Shown one piece after another: positions 42,347 through 51,339 of a DNA stretch of 64,000 bases. Source of the DNA: Corynebacterium sp. MSK297 (GTDB taxonomy: Bacteria > Actinomycetota > Actinomycetes > Mycobacteriales > Mycobacteriaceae); assembly GCF_030232885.1 (NCBI RefSeq), contig NZ_JASPGD010000003.1, positions 1 to 64,000 on the forward strand, given 5' to 3'. The notes beneath the pieces are model-generated. The model ran no database searches. It saw only the letters and a program-made list of their open reading frames with translations, and was not told where the DNA came from. Made by a program: the position numbers and the translations under genes. The stretch's first letter is position 1. Every line of letters begins with the position of its first letter.

Positions 42347-45300
42347 TGCGCGTCCGGCCACGGTGCGCGCGCCAACCACAACCCGCAAATCCCCAGCAAT
42401 GCTGGTGCCAAAACCACCGGTCGGATCGTTGTCCAGCGCGTGATTGCCCACGCCGCAGCTGCTGAGACCGCCCCTGCTGGGCCCACCACCGCACCCGAGA
42501 CCGCAACGGCGGCCACTGGGAATGCCCAGGCAGGCAGTGTGGGTTTTGTTGCTAGCAAGCGTCGCGCGTGCCGACGTCGCGCGGTTGCGAATTGGGTGTT
42601 GGCCGTCGGCCGTGCGAGCGGGAACAACACCAGCGCGGCTAAGGTCACCAGCGATACCCCCGCACCCACAAATAAGGACGTGCGGTACGTAGCCTCACCG
42701 GCAAAACTCATGTGAAACTGTCCGGATGCGCCTGCGGGCAGCACAAACGCCTGGGTAGCGGCATCAATGCTGGTAGGTTGCAGCTCGGTGACAGTGCCGG
42801 AGGCGTCGACAAGCTCGCCGCGTAAGCCCTCATTGAACGCGCGTCCGGTGACGAGCAGGCGGCCCTCGCCTACAGCATCTTCAGCGTCTGCAGCACCCGG
42901 CACCGTGCGGCCATCGACAGGCTCATAACGCGCGGTCGGGGCAAAGCCAGGCTCGCGCAGGCTGACCCACGCGGCCGCAGTAGATATGGTGTGCGTGCCG
43001 GATAGTTCCACCGTTTCACCTGCGGAATATTCCGTGCCGTCGATGGTGACCGGCTGCTCATCGTCGGTTCGGATCTCCAGCTGCATTGTGCGCGGAACCT
43101 CGAAACTGCGCTGTACAACACCCGTATCCACCGCCAGGCGTTGGAAGACGAACTGCCGAGCATTCGCGGTAGCTGGCACGTGCACCAGGCGCGACAACTC
43201 ATGGCCAGCCAGGTGGATATCGGAGACCCCGGTGCGGGTTTCCGGGTTGAGCTGGACTTCTATGCGGTTGGCACGGAGATCATTCGGGAAAGCAACGCGG
43301 GTATCTTCGCCGGCTGCAGTTTCCACGGTGATGGTGCGGATCGGCTCGTCGCTGGTACCCGCGTTATCATCCTCAGGAACGTCATTAGCACCCTCATCGG
43401 CATTCTCATAACCCCCATCAGCAAAAGCCAGTACTCGCAGGCGTGCATCCTCCGTGGTGGTCAGATGTAATTCCGGGGCGTCGACTGTGCCGTCGGTGCT
43501 GCGGAGCTGCAACGTTCCGGGATCGCCCGGGGCTGGCCACCAGGCTTGGTCCGTGCCATCGACCGCCGCATTGATCGAGCGCGCCGGATCTGCGCCCCCA
43601 AAAGCGGTGGCATCCGCGGCCGAAGATGAGGCCTGCAGTTGCACATCACCGCGGGGACGCACCGGCAGCGGCGTGGCGACGCTCGGGTAATCCACACTCG
43701 GGTGCTTCGTGGTGGCCTCATCCGGGCTGGCCAGCGGGCCAGAGACTGCTCCCTGCAGGGTGCCGAAATTACGATCGACTAGCAGTGGGGTATCGGTGAC
43801 GATCTCGGCATCAGACCCTTCCTTTGCCGCCCCCGCACCCGCATGGTCCACCAACCGGCGCGGAGCCGGGCCATCGATAGCATCCAACACCGCCAGCGCC
43901 TCGCCGCCACCGGCCACCGTGACCGGATCATGCGCGATGTGCATATCCCGCTGTGCATCCAGGACAAAGACGGAAACCCCACCAGAATCTGGGTCGCCGA
44001 AATCATGGCGCTGCACAGCAGAACTTGCGGGGCTGTTTTCGACAGCGCGGTCTAAAGCGTCGGCAAGCTCGTCGGCACGCTCCCTCTGGGCGGAAGAATC
44101 CAAATCATGGCGCACCAGCACCGCACCGATTCCCAAACGCAACAACGGATCCACCGAGCGATCCAGCGTGGCCAGCACCCCATCCAGCCCACGAATCGCC
44201 TCCGGCGGCAACAGCGGCACTGCATCACGTACCGCCCAGGGCACATCCAACAACGGCTGGGCGGGCTCATCGCGGGTCCAACCCCATTCCTGCCGGGCAA
44301 ACGAGGTTTCTGGAACCAGCAGGGTACGCGTGTCGACGTTGTCATTGAGGAAATCCGCAGCCTGGCGCCAATATTCCGGCACCTCGCGGTACGCACCGGT
44401 GGGTAGTAACCGGCCCGACCACACCGGAGCCACCGACAGCAGCGCGATCACCGCCACGCCCAGGCCTGCGGCCGCGCGCCGGGTCAACGGATGCTTAAGG
44501 CGCGGCATCTCCAGCACAGTGCCCAGGTGCGCTACGCCGAGCAGCAGCGGGATGCGCACCAGGGGATCGAATTTGTGCAGGTTACGCAGCGGAGCCAGGA
44601 CGTTGTCCAGCAACTGCCCATAGGGCGCGGCCAGGATCGTGATTCCGACCAGCAGCATCACCAACCACAGCCCGTGGTAGCGCAGGCGGGTGCCAGGCGT
44701 GGAGCCCTGTGCGCCTTGAGCACTCAACGCCAAGCCCGCCAGACCACACGCTGCAATCGCTACCGTAACCAGCACAAACACCGGCTGCGAGACCAACAAA
44801 TACCCGGCCTCGCGCTCAGTATCGGCAAACGGCGTCCAGTGAGTGGTGCCGCGCAGAATCTCCAGTAGGTTCAGCCAGCGTGTGGTCACATAGGACGATT
44901 CGATAAAATCCGTAAACGGTGGGGAATACTTGCCCAACACCAGCAGCGGGCCGATCCACCAGGCGCTCACAGCGACCGCGGCCGGGATCAGCAGCCAGCC
45001 TTGCCGACGCCACAGAATCACCAGGCCAGCCGGGATGCAGGCGGCTAGCGTTGCGGTGGCGTTGACGGCCCCCATCAGCGCGATGGGGATGGTGGCCGCG
45101 GCGATATCCCGGCCCGTGATTTTGTCTGTGCGCAACAGCGGCACCAGCACCCAGGGGGCGAGCATGACCGGCCAGGCCTCGGAAGAAATTGCGGTCAGTG
45201 TGGTGAGTGTGCGCGGCGACAGCGCAAACAGCAGCGCAGCGATGATCTGAAAAGCGCGGATGCTTGCCGACGCCGTGGTGGAGCGGCCAGAACCAGGAAC

Positions 45301-45705
45301 AACACACTGGCAGAGCCGATAAAAACCGGAAAAACCAACCCCTGCGACGATGGTCCACCACAGCCGTTGCGCCACCCAGGCGGGAAGCAACCAGTCCGGG
45401 ATGGCGTCGGCAAGCAGGAAAAACAGGCCCTGCGGGAACAGGTAGCCATAGGCCTGGTTTTGCAGCTGCCCCAGCGGGAAGACATCCGTCCAGGCGTGGG
45501 TGGCCGCGGCCAGAAAACCGGCGGGATCAGCCGTGAGATCGTGTTTAGTATCCGCGGCGATAAGCCCGACAGGCTGGGCAAACATCGCGGTGGCCAGCAC
45601 CAGCCACACAATGGCGTGGGTGTTAAGTGGGTGAGTGGCGTGGGCGCGAATGCGCAGGCGGGCGCGCACGGCAGGCCTACTCACGTGAGCCGTATTCGGC
45701 ACCAC
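42253..45705 (-). CDS. aftD: Alpha-(1->3)-arabinofuranosyltransferase, AftD-like (DUF3367)
   Basis: A 1150-residue GT-C protein. The N-terminal ~450 residues have about 11 TM helices with the first loop 'AADTKHDLTADPAGFLAAATHAWTD' style acidic motif; a long extracytoplasmic region with discoidin-like carbohydrate-binding folds follows (e.g. TLQLRSTDGTVDAPELHL), then C-terminal TM helices. It uses decaprenyl-phospho-arabinose to branch arabinogalactan/LAM outside the membrane. The frame opens at GTG 45705; a GTG at 45684 overlapping the DUF2613 stop is an alternative start. Confidence 0.82.
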   Translation of the reverse strand: MVPNTAHVSRPAVRARLRIRAHATHPLNTHAIVWLVLATAMFAQPVGLIAADTKHDLTADPAGFLAAATHAWTDVFPLGQLQNQAYGYLFPQGLFFLLADAIPDWLLPAWVAQRLWWTIVAGVGFSGFYRLCQCVVPGSGRSTTASASIRAFQIIAALLFALSPRTLTTLTAISSEAWPVMLAPWVLVPLLRTDKITGRDIAAATIPIALMGAVNATATLAACIPAGLVILWRRQGWLLIPAAVAVSAWWIGPLLVLGKYSPPFTDFIESSYVTTRWLNLLEILRGTTHWTPFADTEREAGYLLVSQPVFVLVTVAIAACGLAGLALSAQGAQGSTPGTRLRYHGLWLVMLLVGITILAAPYGQLLDNVLAPLRNLHKFDPLVRIPLLLGVAHLGTVLEMPRLKHPLTRRAAAGLGVAVIALLSVAPVWSGRLLPTGAYREVPEYWRQAADFLNDNVDTRTLLVPETSFARQEWGWTRDEPAQPLLDVPWAVRDAVPLLPPEAIRGLDGVLATLDRSVDPLLRLGIGAVLVRHDLDSSAQRERADELADALDRAVENSPASSAVQRHDFGDPDSGGVSVFVLDAQRDMHIAHDPVTVAGGGEALAVLDAIDGPAPRRLVDHAGAGAAKEGSDAEIVTDTPLLVDRNFGTLQGAVSGPLASPDEATTKHPSVDYPSVATPLPVRPRGDVQLQASSSAADATAFGGADPARSINAAVDGTDQAWWPAPGDPGTLQLRSTDGTVDAPELHLTTTEDARLRVLAFADGGYENADEGANDVPEDDNAGTSDEPIRTITVETAAGEDTRVAFPNDLRANRIEVQLNPETRTGVSDIHLAGHELSRLVHVPATANARQFVFQRLAVDTGVVQRSFEVPRTMQLEIRTDDEQPVTIDGTEYSAGETVELSGTHTISTAAAWVSLREPGFAPTARYEPVDGRTVPGAADAEDAVGEGRLLVTGRAFNEGLRGELVDASGTVTELQPTSIDAATQAFVLPAGASGQFHMSFAGEATYRTSLFVGAGVSLVTLAALVLFPLARPTANTQFATARRRHARRLLATKPTLPAWAFPVAAVAVSGAVVGPAGAVSAAAAWAITRWTTIRPVVLAPALLGICGLWLARAPWPDAHYAGDSLLAACLAAGAVACLSQSRAGSSTKV

Positions 45706-45901
45706 CTAACAGGGCATCATCCGGCGGGGTGGTACCAGAGATGGTGTCTTGGCCGGAAAACTGCGCGATGCCCAAAATCGCGACGACGCCCAGCGCGACG
45801 CCGACGACAGCGCTGCCCAGAGCCGGGCCTAGGCTGCGGCGGTTCAGCGACTGGCGGTTTGGCGACTGCCGGTTGAGCGAGCGAGAAGAATCAGCGGCCA
45901 T
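45677..45901 (-). CDS. DUF2613-family small membrane protein
   Basis: A 74-residue protein: a Ser/Arg/Asn-rich N-terminus of repeated RSLNRQS units, one TM helix (ALGSAVVGVALGVVAILGIAQF), and the conserved C-terminal DDALLGGAEYGSRE. The family is regularly found next to aftD in corynebacteria, and here it overlaps the aftD start, so an accessory role to AftD is likely but unproven. Confidence 0.7.
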   Translation of the reverse strand: MAADSSRSLNRQSPNRQSLNRRSLGPALGSAVVGVALGVVAILGIAQFSGQDTISGTTPPDDALLGGAEYGSRE

Positions 45902-45942
45902 AAATAATTGTCCTTAATCCTGGGGATGAATCATCCCTTAAT

Positions 45943-46458
45943 TTAGTCGTCTCTGGTGAAGTATTCCGGATCGTCTTCTTCATTTTCCGGTGGCACGACC
46001 AGCACCGGAACCCCGGCGTTTTTCACGATTGTTTCCGCCGTCGACTGCGACCACAGCGCGCGGAATCCGGTCAGCGCGCGGGTGCCGGTGATGATGACGT
46101 CGACGTCGAGTTCTTGGGCCGCATCCACGATGGCCGAGGCGATGGTCGTGGCCGATTCCACCAGGTGCGCCTTGCCGTACATGCCGAGCTTTTCAGCTGC
46201 AGCGATGCCCTGGCGGCACACTTGCACGGCTTCGGCGTAGGCGGGATCGTCTTCCAGATTATCGGAGGTCATCGTCGCCTGATGCATGCCGGTGCGCGAG
46301 GCAGCGCGGGCTTGCTGGCGGGCGATCGGCTCCCACGCAGTCAAGATTTGCACGGTGCCGGGTTTGAGCAACTTGGCAGCGTATTCGAGCGCACGGTCGG
46401 CGTTTTCGGAGCCGTCGTAGGCAATGAGCATGGTCTGTTCGCGGGAATCGGAACTCAT
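45943..46458 (-). CDS. Universal stress protein (UspA family)
   Basis: A 171-residue single Usp domain: MLIAYDGSENADRALEYAAKLL at the N-terminus and a C-terminal GTRALTGFRALWSQSTAETIVKNAGVPVLVVPP, corresponding to the ATP-binding G-2x-G-9x-G(S/T) motif (here with a modified spacing). Cytoplasmic stress protein. Confidence 0.85.
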   Translation of the reverse strand: MSSDSREQTMLIAYDGSENADRALEYAAKLLKPGTVQILTAWEPIARQQARAASRTGMHQATMTSDNLEDDPAYAEAVQVCRQGIAAAEKLGMYGKAHLVESATTIASAIVDAAQELDVDVIITGTRALTGFRALWSQSTAETIVKNAGVPVLVVPPENEEDDPEYFTRDD

Positions 46459-46541
46459 AGCTTTCTATCCTAATAGCGTTGCGGGTCGAATTGCTGCAAC
46501 CAAACTAGTACCAAGCTGTGTGAGCGGTTAGTCTATAAAGC

Positions 46542-48227
46542 GTGAATTCGGCGAAATCGAGAAGTTTCAAAGGTGTGGCGATTGTGCTCGGCGTCTTCGT
46601 CGGGCTTTTCGTCATTGCTGGCATTGCCTACGCCATTGATGTCTCCACGAATCAGGGCAAAATCCCGCGTGCGACGTCCGTGGGTGGCGTCGATATTTCC
46701 TCCCTGGAGCGCGAGGATGCTCTGGCCAAGCTTGACGACGAACTCCGCGAGGCAGAAAACGAACCCGTGCGTGTTGCTGCAGGCGAAAAAACCACGGAAT
46801 TCGTGCCAGCGCAGGCAGGGCTGCGCCTGGACTTGGAAGGCACGATTGCCGCTATTCCCGATGAGTCGATGAACCCACTTGTGCGCCTGGCCAGCTTCTT
46901 CCGTTCGACGAAGGAAGTCGACGTACAAACCGCCGAGGATCCGGCCGCGCTGAACCCGGAGCTTGACCGCATGGTCGGCGAGCTGCACCGGGACCCCGAA
47001 GATGGCGCGGTATTCCTGGAAGCCGGCAACGTGGAACCGCGTGATGCCGTACCGGGCCAGGAAGTTGATCGCGCGCAGCTGCAAGAAGAGGTTGCGAGCT
47101 CCTGGTTGGATCCGGAAGGCATCGCGGTAGAACCGAATGAGATTGAGCCGGTGATTAACCAGGATCAGGTGGATGCGATCGCCGAAGGCCTTGCCGCCAA
47201 AGCTGTCTCCGGCCCGCTGAAGGTGCGCGGCCGCGAGAATATTACGGGCACGATTGAACCCGCGCGCATCGGCGAGTTCGTGCATTTTGAAGCCCACGAA
47301 GGGCACTTGGAGCCACGTGTCGACGAGTCCAAGGCCCGGGACATCTTGGGCGAAGGCCTGGCGGAATCCGAACGCCCGATGAAAAATGCTCGCTTGTCCA
47401 TGTCAGGTGGCCAGCGGCAGGTTACCCCGCACGTGGATGGGGAAGTCATTGACTGGGAACAGACCATGGCCGGTTTCGCCGAGCGCGTGTTGGGTGACGA
47501 CCGCGAGTGGGATGCCACCTATGAGGACCAGCCAGCGACGTTTACCACCGCGGATGCTGAGGCCTCGACTTTTGACCAAGTGGTTGGTGAGTTCACAACC
47601 AGCGGTTATTCCCCAGCCTCGGGCACGAATATTTCGGTGATCTCCAATGCGCTCAACGGCACCATCGTGTCGCCGGGCGAGACGTTCTCCGTCAACCAGG
47701 CCACCGGCTCGCGCACTGCCGCGCAGGGCTATGTGGAATCCGGCGTGATTTATGAAGGCCGCGCAGACACCGCCGTCGGTGGTGGCATTTCGCAATATGC
47801 CACCACTTTGTACAACGCGGCCTATTTTGCGGCCATGGAAGATGTCGCGCACACTCCGCACAGCTACTACATCTCGCGCTACCCGGCGGGGCGCGAGGCC
47901 ACGCTGTACGACGGCGTGATCGACCTGAAGTTCCGCAACAATTCCAACCACCCGGTGCGCATTGAATCGAGCGTCGGCGGTGGTTCCGTGACCGTGCGCC
48001 TGATGGGCGTGAAGGAATACGAGGTGGAATCCATCAGTGGCGGTCGTTGGGCGCACACCAATCCACCGAAGCAGAAAGTCAGTGGTTCCAACTGCATACC
48101 GACCTCCGGCATTCCGGGCTTTACGACGTCCGATACCCGGGTGATCCGTACCTTGGATGGTGCGGAGGTATCGCGTAATACTCAGACCACCGTCTATGAT
48201 CCGCAGCCAATCGTGACCTGCGGCTAG
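46542..48227 (+). CDS. VanW-family protein with peptidoglycan-binding-like repeats
   Basis: A 561-residue protein with an N-terminal membrane anchor (GVAIVLGVFVGLFVIAGIAYAI) and two or three repeats of the PGB_4 type (VGGVDISSLEREDALAKLDDEL... and later homologous stretches). The VanW core sits near 345-500 (SVNQATGSRTAAQGYVESGVIYEGRADTAVGGGISQYATTLYNAAYFA...YPAGREATLYDG). It faces the cell wall; the family's enzymatic role is unknown. GTG 46542 is the start. The gene is divergent from the Usp gene. Confidence 0.82.
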   Translation: MNSAKSRSFKGVAIVLGVFVGLFVIAGIAYAIDVSTNQGKIPRATSVGGVDISSLEREDALAKLDDELREAENEPVRVAAGEKTTEFVPAQAGLRLDLEGTIAAIPDESMNPLVRLASFFRSTKEVDVQTAEDPAALNPELDRMVGELHRDPEDGAVFLEAGNVEPRDAVPGQEVDRAQLQEEVASSWLDPEGIAVEPNEIEPVINQDQVDAIAEGLAAKAVSGPLKVRGRENITGTIEPARIGEFVHFEAHEGHLEPRVDESKARDILGEGLAESERPMKNARLSMSGGQRQVTPHVDGEVIDWEQTMAGFAERVLGDDREWDATYEDQPATFTTADAEASTFDQVVGEFTTSGYSPASGTNISVISNALNGTIVSPGETFSVNQATGSRTAAQGYVESGVIYEGRADTAVGGGISQYATTLYNAAYFAAMEDVAHTPHSYYISRYPAGREATLYDGVIDLKFRNNSNHPVRIESSVGGGSVTVRLMGVKEYEVESISGGRWAHTNPPKQKVSGSNCIPTSGIPGFTTSDTRVIRTLDGAEVSRNTQTTVYDPQPIVTCG

Positions 48228-48290
48228 AGCTAATGTTTGAGCCAGTACCTGCCGGGCGTCGGCAAGCGCTGGCTAGGTAGGATAATTGCT

Positions 48291-48854
48291 ATGTTGCTGT
48301 CTGATCGAGACATCCGTGCCGCCATTGATTCTGAACGGCTGGGCATTAGCCCCTGCGATCCAGAGCTGATTCAGCCTTCGTCCGTCGATGTGCGGCTGGA
48401 CAAGTTCTTCCGGGTGTTTAATAACTCGCGCTATACCCACATTGATCCGAAATTGGAGATGGAAGACCTGACTACGCTGCGCGAAGTTGGCGACGACGAA
48501 GGTTTTGTGCTGCACCCCGGTGAGTTTGTGTTGGGTGCCACTTTGGAGGAATTCCGCTTGCCCGCAGATCTGGCTGGCCGTTTGGAAGGTAAATCTTCGC
48601 TGGGGCGGCTGGGCTTGCTGACGCACTCGACGGCTGGTTTTATTGATCCCGGTTTTTGCGGGCACATCACTCTGGAGCTGTCGAACGTGGCGAATTTGCC
48701 GATCACGCTGTGGCCAGGCATGAAGGTGGGGCAGCTGGCTTTGTTTGCGATGACCTCGCCTGCGGAATCACCGTATGGCGCGGGAGCGTTGGGCTCAAAG
48801 TACCAGGGGCAGCGCGGGCCGACGCCGTCGAAGTCCTATTTGAACTTCCGTTAA
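48291..48854 (+). CDS. dcd: dCTP deaminase
   Basis: A 187-residue protein with the trimeric dUTPase/Dcd fold motifs: [47 protein letters not shown] (active-site Arg/Glu region). It produces dUMP precursors from dCTP. The actinobacterial enzyme is often bifunctional (dCTP to dUMP). Start ATG 48291 gives the usual length; a longer frame to 48237 is rejected. It lies 64 bases downstream of the VanW gene. Confidence 0.9.
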   Translation: MLLSDRDIRAAIDSERLGISPCDPELIQPSSVDVRLDKFFRVFNNSRYTHIDPKLEMEDLTTLREVGDDEGFVLHPGEFVLGATLEEFRLPADLAGRLEGKSSLGRLGLLTHSTAGFIDPGFCGHITLELSNVANLPITLWPGMKVGQLALFAMTSPAESPYGAGALGSKYQGQRGPTPSKSYLNFR

Positions 48855-48894
48855 ATGGCCTGGGCTGTAGGCCGGTTCTAACTGGGGTTGTTGC

Positions 48895-50307
48895 GTGCAT
48901 CTTACTGTTTTTGGCCTGGGTTATTTGGGGCTCACACATGCTGCGTGCATGGCAGAGGCGGGGCACGAGGTGCTCGGCGTTGATATTGCGCCCGCGCGCG
49001 TGGCGCAGTTGCAGGCTGCGCGTGTGCCGTTTTATGAACCGGGGTTAGCAGAGTTGGTTGCCCGTGGCGTGGAATCGGGCCGGTTGCGCTTTAGTTGCGA
49101 TTACCGGCAGGCTGCGGAGTTTGCGCAGTTGCATTTTATTGCCGTGGGCACGCCGGAACGCGCGGATAGTCCGGCGGCTGATACCAGTGCGGTGGAGGCA
49201 GTCGTCGACCAGCTGGCGCCGCTGTTGCGTGGTAAACACGTGCTGGTGGGCAAGTCTACGGTGCCGGTGGGTACGGCCGCGCGGCTGCAGGAACGCGCAG
49301 CTAATATCAGCCGAGCCACTGTTGACATTTTGTGGAATCCTGAGTTTTTGCGCGAAGGGCATGCGGTGGCCGATACGCTGTGCCCGGACCGGATCGTGGT
49401 GGGAACAGGGGCAGAAAGCACTCCGAATGGGGCTGGCACTCCGAATGGGGCTGGCACTCCGAATGGGGTGAGCTCAGCGCCAGCGTTGCAGAAATTGCGT
49501 GAGGCGTACCGGGCACCGTTGGAGCGGGGAACGCCGTTTTTGGTGATGCCGTGGGCGAGTGCAGAACTGGTGAAATCCGCGGCGAATGCCTTTTTAGCCA
49601 CCAAGATTAGTTTTATTAATGCCATCGCAGAGGTCTGCGAAGCCGTTCGCGGTGATGTTGCTGCGGTAGCTGAGGCCTTGGGCTACGACGAGCGCATAGG
49701 GCACCAGTATTTGGGTGCTGGCCTGGGCTTTGGTGGTGGCTGTTTGCCGAAGGATGTGCGCGCTTTTCGGGCGCGTGCCGACGAGTGCGGCGCCGGTGAT
49801 GCGCTGGCGTTTTTGGGGCAGGTGGAGTTGATCAATGCCCGTCGGCGGCAGCGCGTGGTGCAGCTGGCCAGTGAGCTGGTGGCGCAGCCTTCGAAGGTGG
49901 CAGAGCCTGCGGGGTCGGCACGGCCGGGATTGTCGGGCGCGGTAATCACGGTGCTGGGGGCGGCGTTTAAGCCGAATTCTGATGATGTGCGCGATTCCCC
50001 GGCCTTGCATGTTGCTGCTGAGTTGGCGCTGCGTGGTGCGCGGGTGCGCGTGTGTGACCCGCAGGCAGTGGAGAACGCGCGTCGGGTGTATCCGGGCTTA
50101 GAATATCCGGCTTCGCTTGCCGACGGTGTGGCTGGGGCTGATCTGGTGATTCTGGCGACCGAGTGGCGGGAGTACCGGGAACTGGACCCGGTGTGGGCGG
50201 CGGAGTTGGTGGCCGAGCCGGTGTTGATTGATGCACGCAATGCGTTGGACCTCGCGCGCTGGCGGGGTGCCGGTTGGCAGGTTCATGCACTTGGCCGTGG
50301 CGACTGA
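48895..50307 (+). CDS. ugd: UDP-glucose 6-dehydrogenase family protein
   Basis: A 470-residue protein: N-terminal NAD site FGLGYLGLTHAACMAEAGHEVLGVD, the catalytic Cys in GFGGGCLPKDVRAF, and a C-terminal domain with GAAFKPNSDDVRDSPAL. It oxidises UDP-glucose (or a related sugar nucleotide) to the uronic acid. GTG 48895 is the start. Near residue 177 three 18-bp units (49423-49470) insert TPNGAG repeats into a surface loop. The neighbour is dcd; no glycosyltransferase is adjacent. Confidence 0.85.
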   Translation: MHLTVFGLGYLGLTHAACMAEAGHEVLGVDIAPARVAQLQAARVPFYEPGLAELVARGVESGRLRFSCDYRQAAEFAQLHFIAVGTPERADSPAADTSAVEAVVDQLAPLLRGKHVLVGKSTVPVGTAARLQERAANISRATVDILWNPEFLREGHAVADTLCPDRIVVGTGAESTPNGAGTPNGAGTPNGVSSAPALQKLREAYRAPLERGTPFLVMPWASAELVKSAANAFLATKISFINAIAEVCEAVRGDVAAVAEALGYDERIGHQYLGAGLGFGGGCLPKDVRAFRARADECGAGDALAFLGQVELINARRRQRVVQLASELVAQPSKVAEPAGSARPGLSGAVITVLGAAFKPNSDDVRDSPALHVAAELALRGARVRVCDPQAVENARRVYPGLEYPASLADGVAGADLVILATEWREYRELDPVWAAELVAEPVLIDARNALDLARWRGAGWQVHALGRGD

Positions 50308-50705
50308 AGTAGTTCCGCACTGCAGGAACTAGGAACGGCGGGACTCGCGCACCTTTGAAGAATTACCCCCGAAATGGGGTGGTTTCTGACATGATTTTCG
50401 GTGGCGCTCGACGTTGGAAAAAGGCTAAAAATGGCGTCGAGTGAGCTATCAAACCATGCGGAATTACTAATTTAGGTCCCCCTATTTAGGGGCTGACTAG
50501 CGGGTTTTGGGTTTCCTTTGTTAGGTATTCCTGCAGGTAGCAGGGTTGTGTGCCCTAAGGTGGATTAGTAGAACCTATTGATTTATCTAAGATTCATAGG
50601 GTTAGCATTTCGCAGCATTGTTGGTAGTCTGGGAATCACAACAAAACACACGGAACCGGATAGACGGTTTCAGAATTGATTTTCTTAGAAAGGTGTGATC
50701 GTTCC
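50308..50705. other. Intergenic region upstream of ferritin
   Basis: No ORF. AT-richer in its second half, with the ferritin promoter presumably near 50560-50640. TAGGGTTAGCATTTCGCAG at 50597-50615 keeps one half of the DtxR consensus (GGTTAGC) but only 11 of 19 positions, so iron regulation here is only a possibility. Confidence 0.35.
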
Positions 50706-51188
50706 ATGAACGAGAAGCTATTCAACTTGATCAACAAGCAGGTTACTAACGAGCACGGCGCTGCTTTGATTTACACCCAGCTGGCATACGAGCTCGACGA
50801 GCTGTCCCTGCCTGGTATGCGTGATTGGATGTTCAAGCAGGCTGATGAGGAGCGTGAGCACGCACAGAAGTTCGCTGATCACCTGCTGGATCGCGACGAG
50901 AAGCCACAGATCGGCGAGATCAGCGTTGATGATCTGAAGATCGAGAAGCCAATCGATGCTTTCAAGGCTGCCCTGGAGCATGAGAAGAAGGTTTCCGGCC
51001 AGATCCGCGACATCGTTCGCTTGGCTGACGAGATCGACGACATTGACTCCCGCACTCTGTTGAACTGGTTCTTGGATGAGCAGATCGAGGAAGAAGCATC
51101 TGTTTCCGAGATCGTCGACCAGCTTGAGCTGGTAGGCGACAACGGATCCGGCATCCTGCGCATCGACGCTCAGCTGGCAGAACGATAA
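50706..51188 (+). CDS. ftn: Ferritin (non-haem iron storage)
   Basis: A 160-residue ferritin: four-helix bundle with ferroxidase residues in NEHGAALIYTQLAYEL (Glu17 region), ADEEREHAQKFADHL (Glu/Glu/His) and ...NWFLDEQIEEEASVSEI. It stores iron as ferric mineral in a 24-mer. ATG 50706 has AGAAAGG upstream; an earlier ATG at 50676 is rejected. Codon use is strongly biased, suggesting high expression. A strong terminator follows. Confidence 0.92.
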   Translation: MNEKLFNLINKQVTNEHGAALIYTQLAYELDELSLPGMRDWMFKQADEEREHAQKFADHLLDRDEKPQIGEISVDDLKIEKPIDAFKAALEHEKKVSGQIRDIVRLADEIDDIDSRTLLNWFLDEQIEEEASVSEIVDQLELVGDNGSGILRIDAQLAER

Positions 51189-51232
51189 AATTTACAAGAG
51201 CCAGTAAAGAATGGCTCTGAGAGCTCTGCTTG

Positions 51233-51262
51233 AAGACCCCAGGATTTTCCTGGGGTCTTTTT
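51233..51262 (+). terminator. Strong intrinsic terminator after ferritin
   Basis: AAGACCCCAGG-ATTTT-CCTGGGGTCTT, 11-bp perfect stem, followed by TTT. Confidence 0.92.
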
Positions 51263-51319
51263 ACTGCTTGGGACCCGTAGTGGAATTTAAGGGCGGGGAT
51301 CCGCAATGAAAAATTTCAC

Positions 51320-51338
51320 TTACGGTAGCCTATGCAAT
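51320..51338. promoter_or_regulatory. DtxR-like box at the fes start
   Basis: TTACGGTAGCCTATGCAAT matches the DtxR consensus TTAGGTTAGCCTAACCTAA at 13 of 19 positions, including the core TAGCCTA, and ends one base before the ATG. Binding there would block initiation; the mRNA may be leaderless. Confidence 0.5.
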
Positions 51339-51339
51339 C

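Noticed and set aside
50597-50615. DtxR box in front of ferritin
   Set aside because: Only 11 of 19 positions match; not listed as a site.
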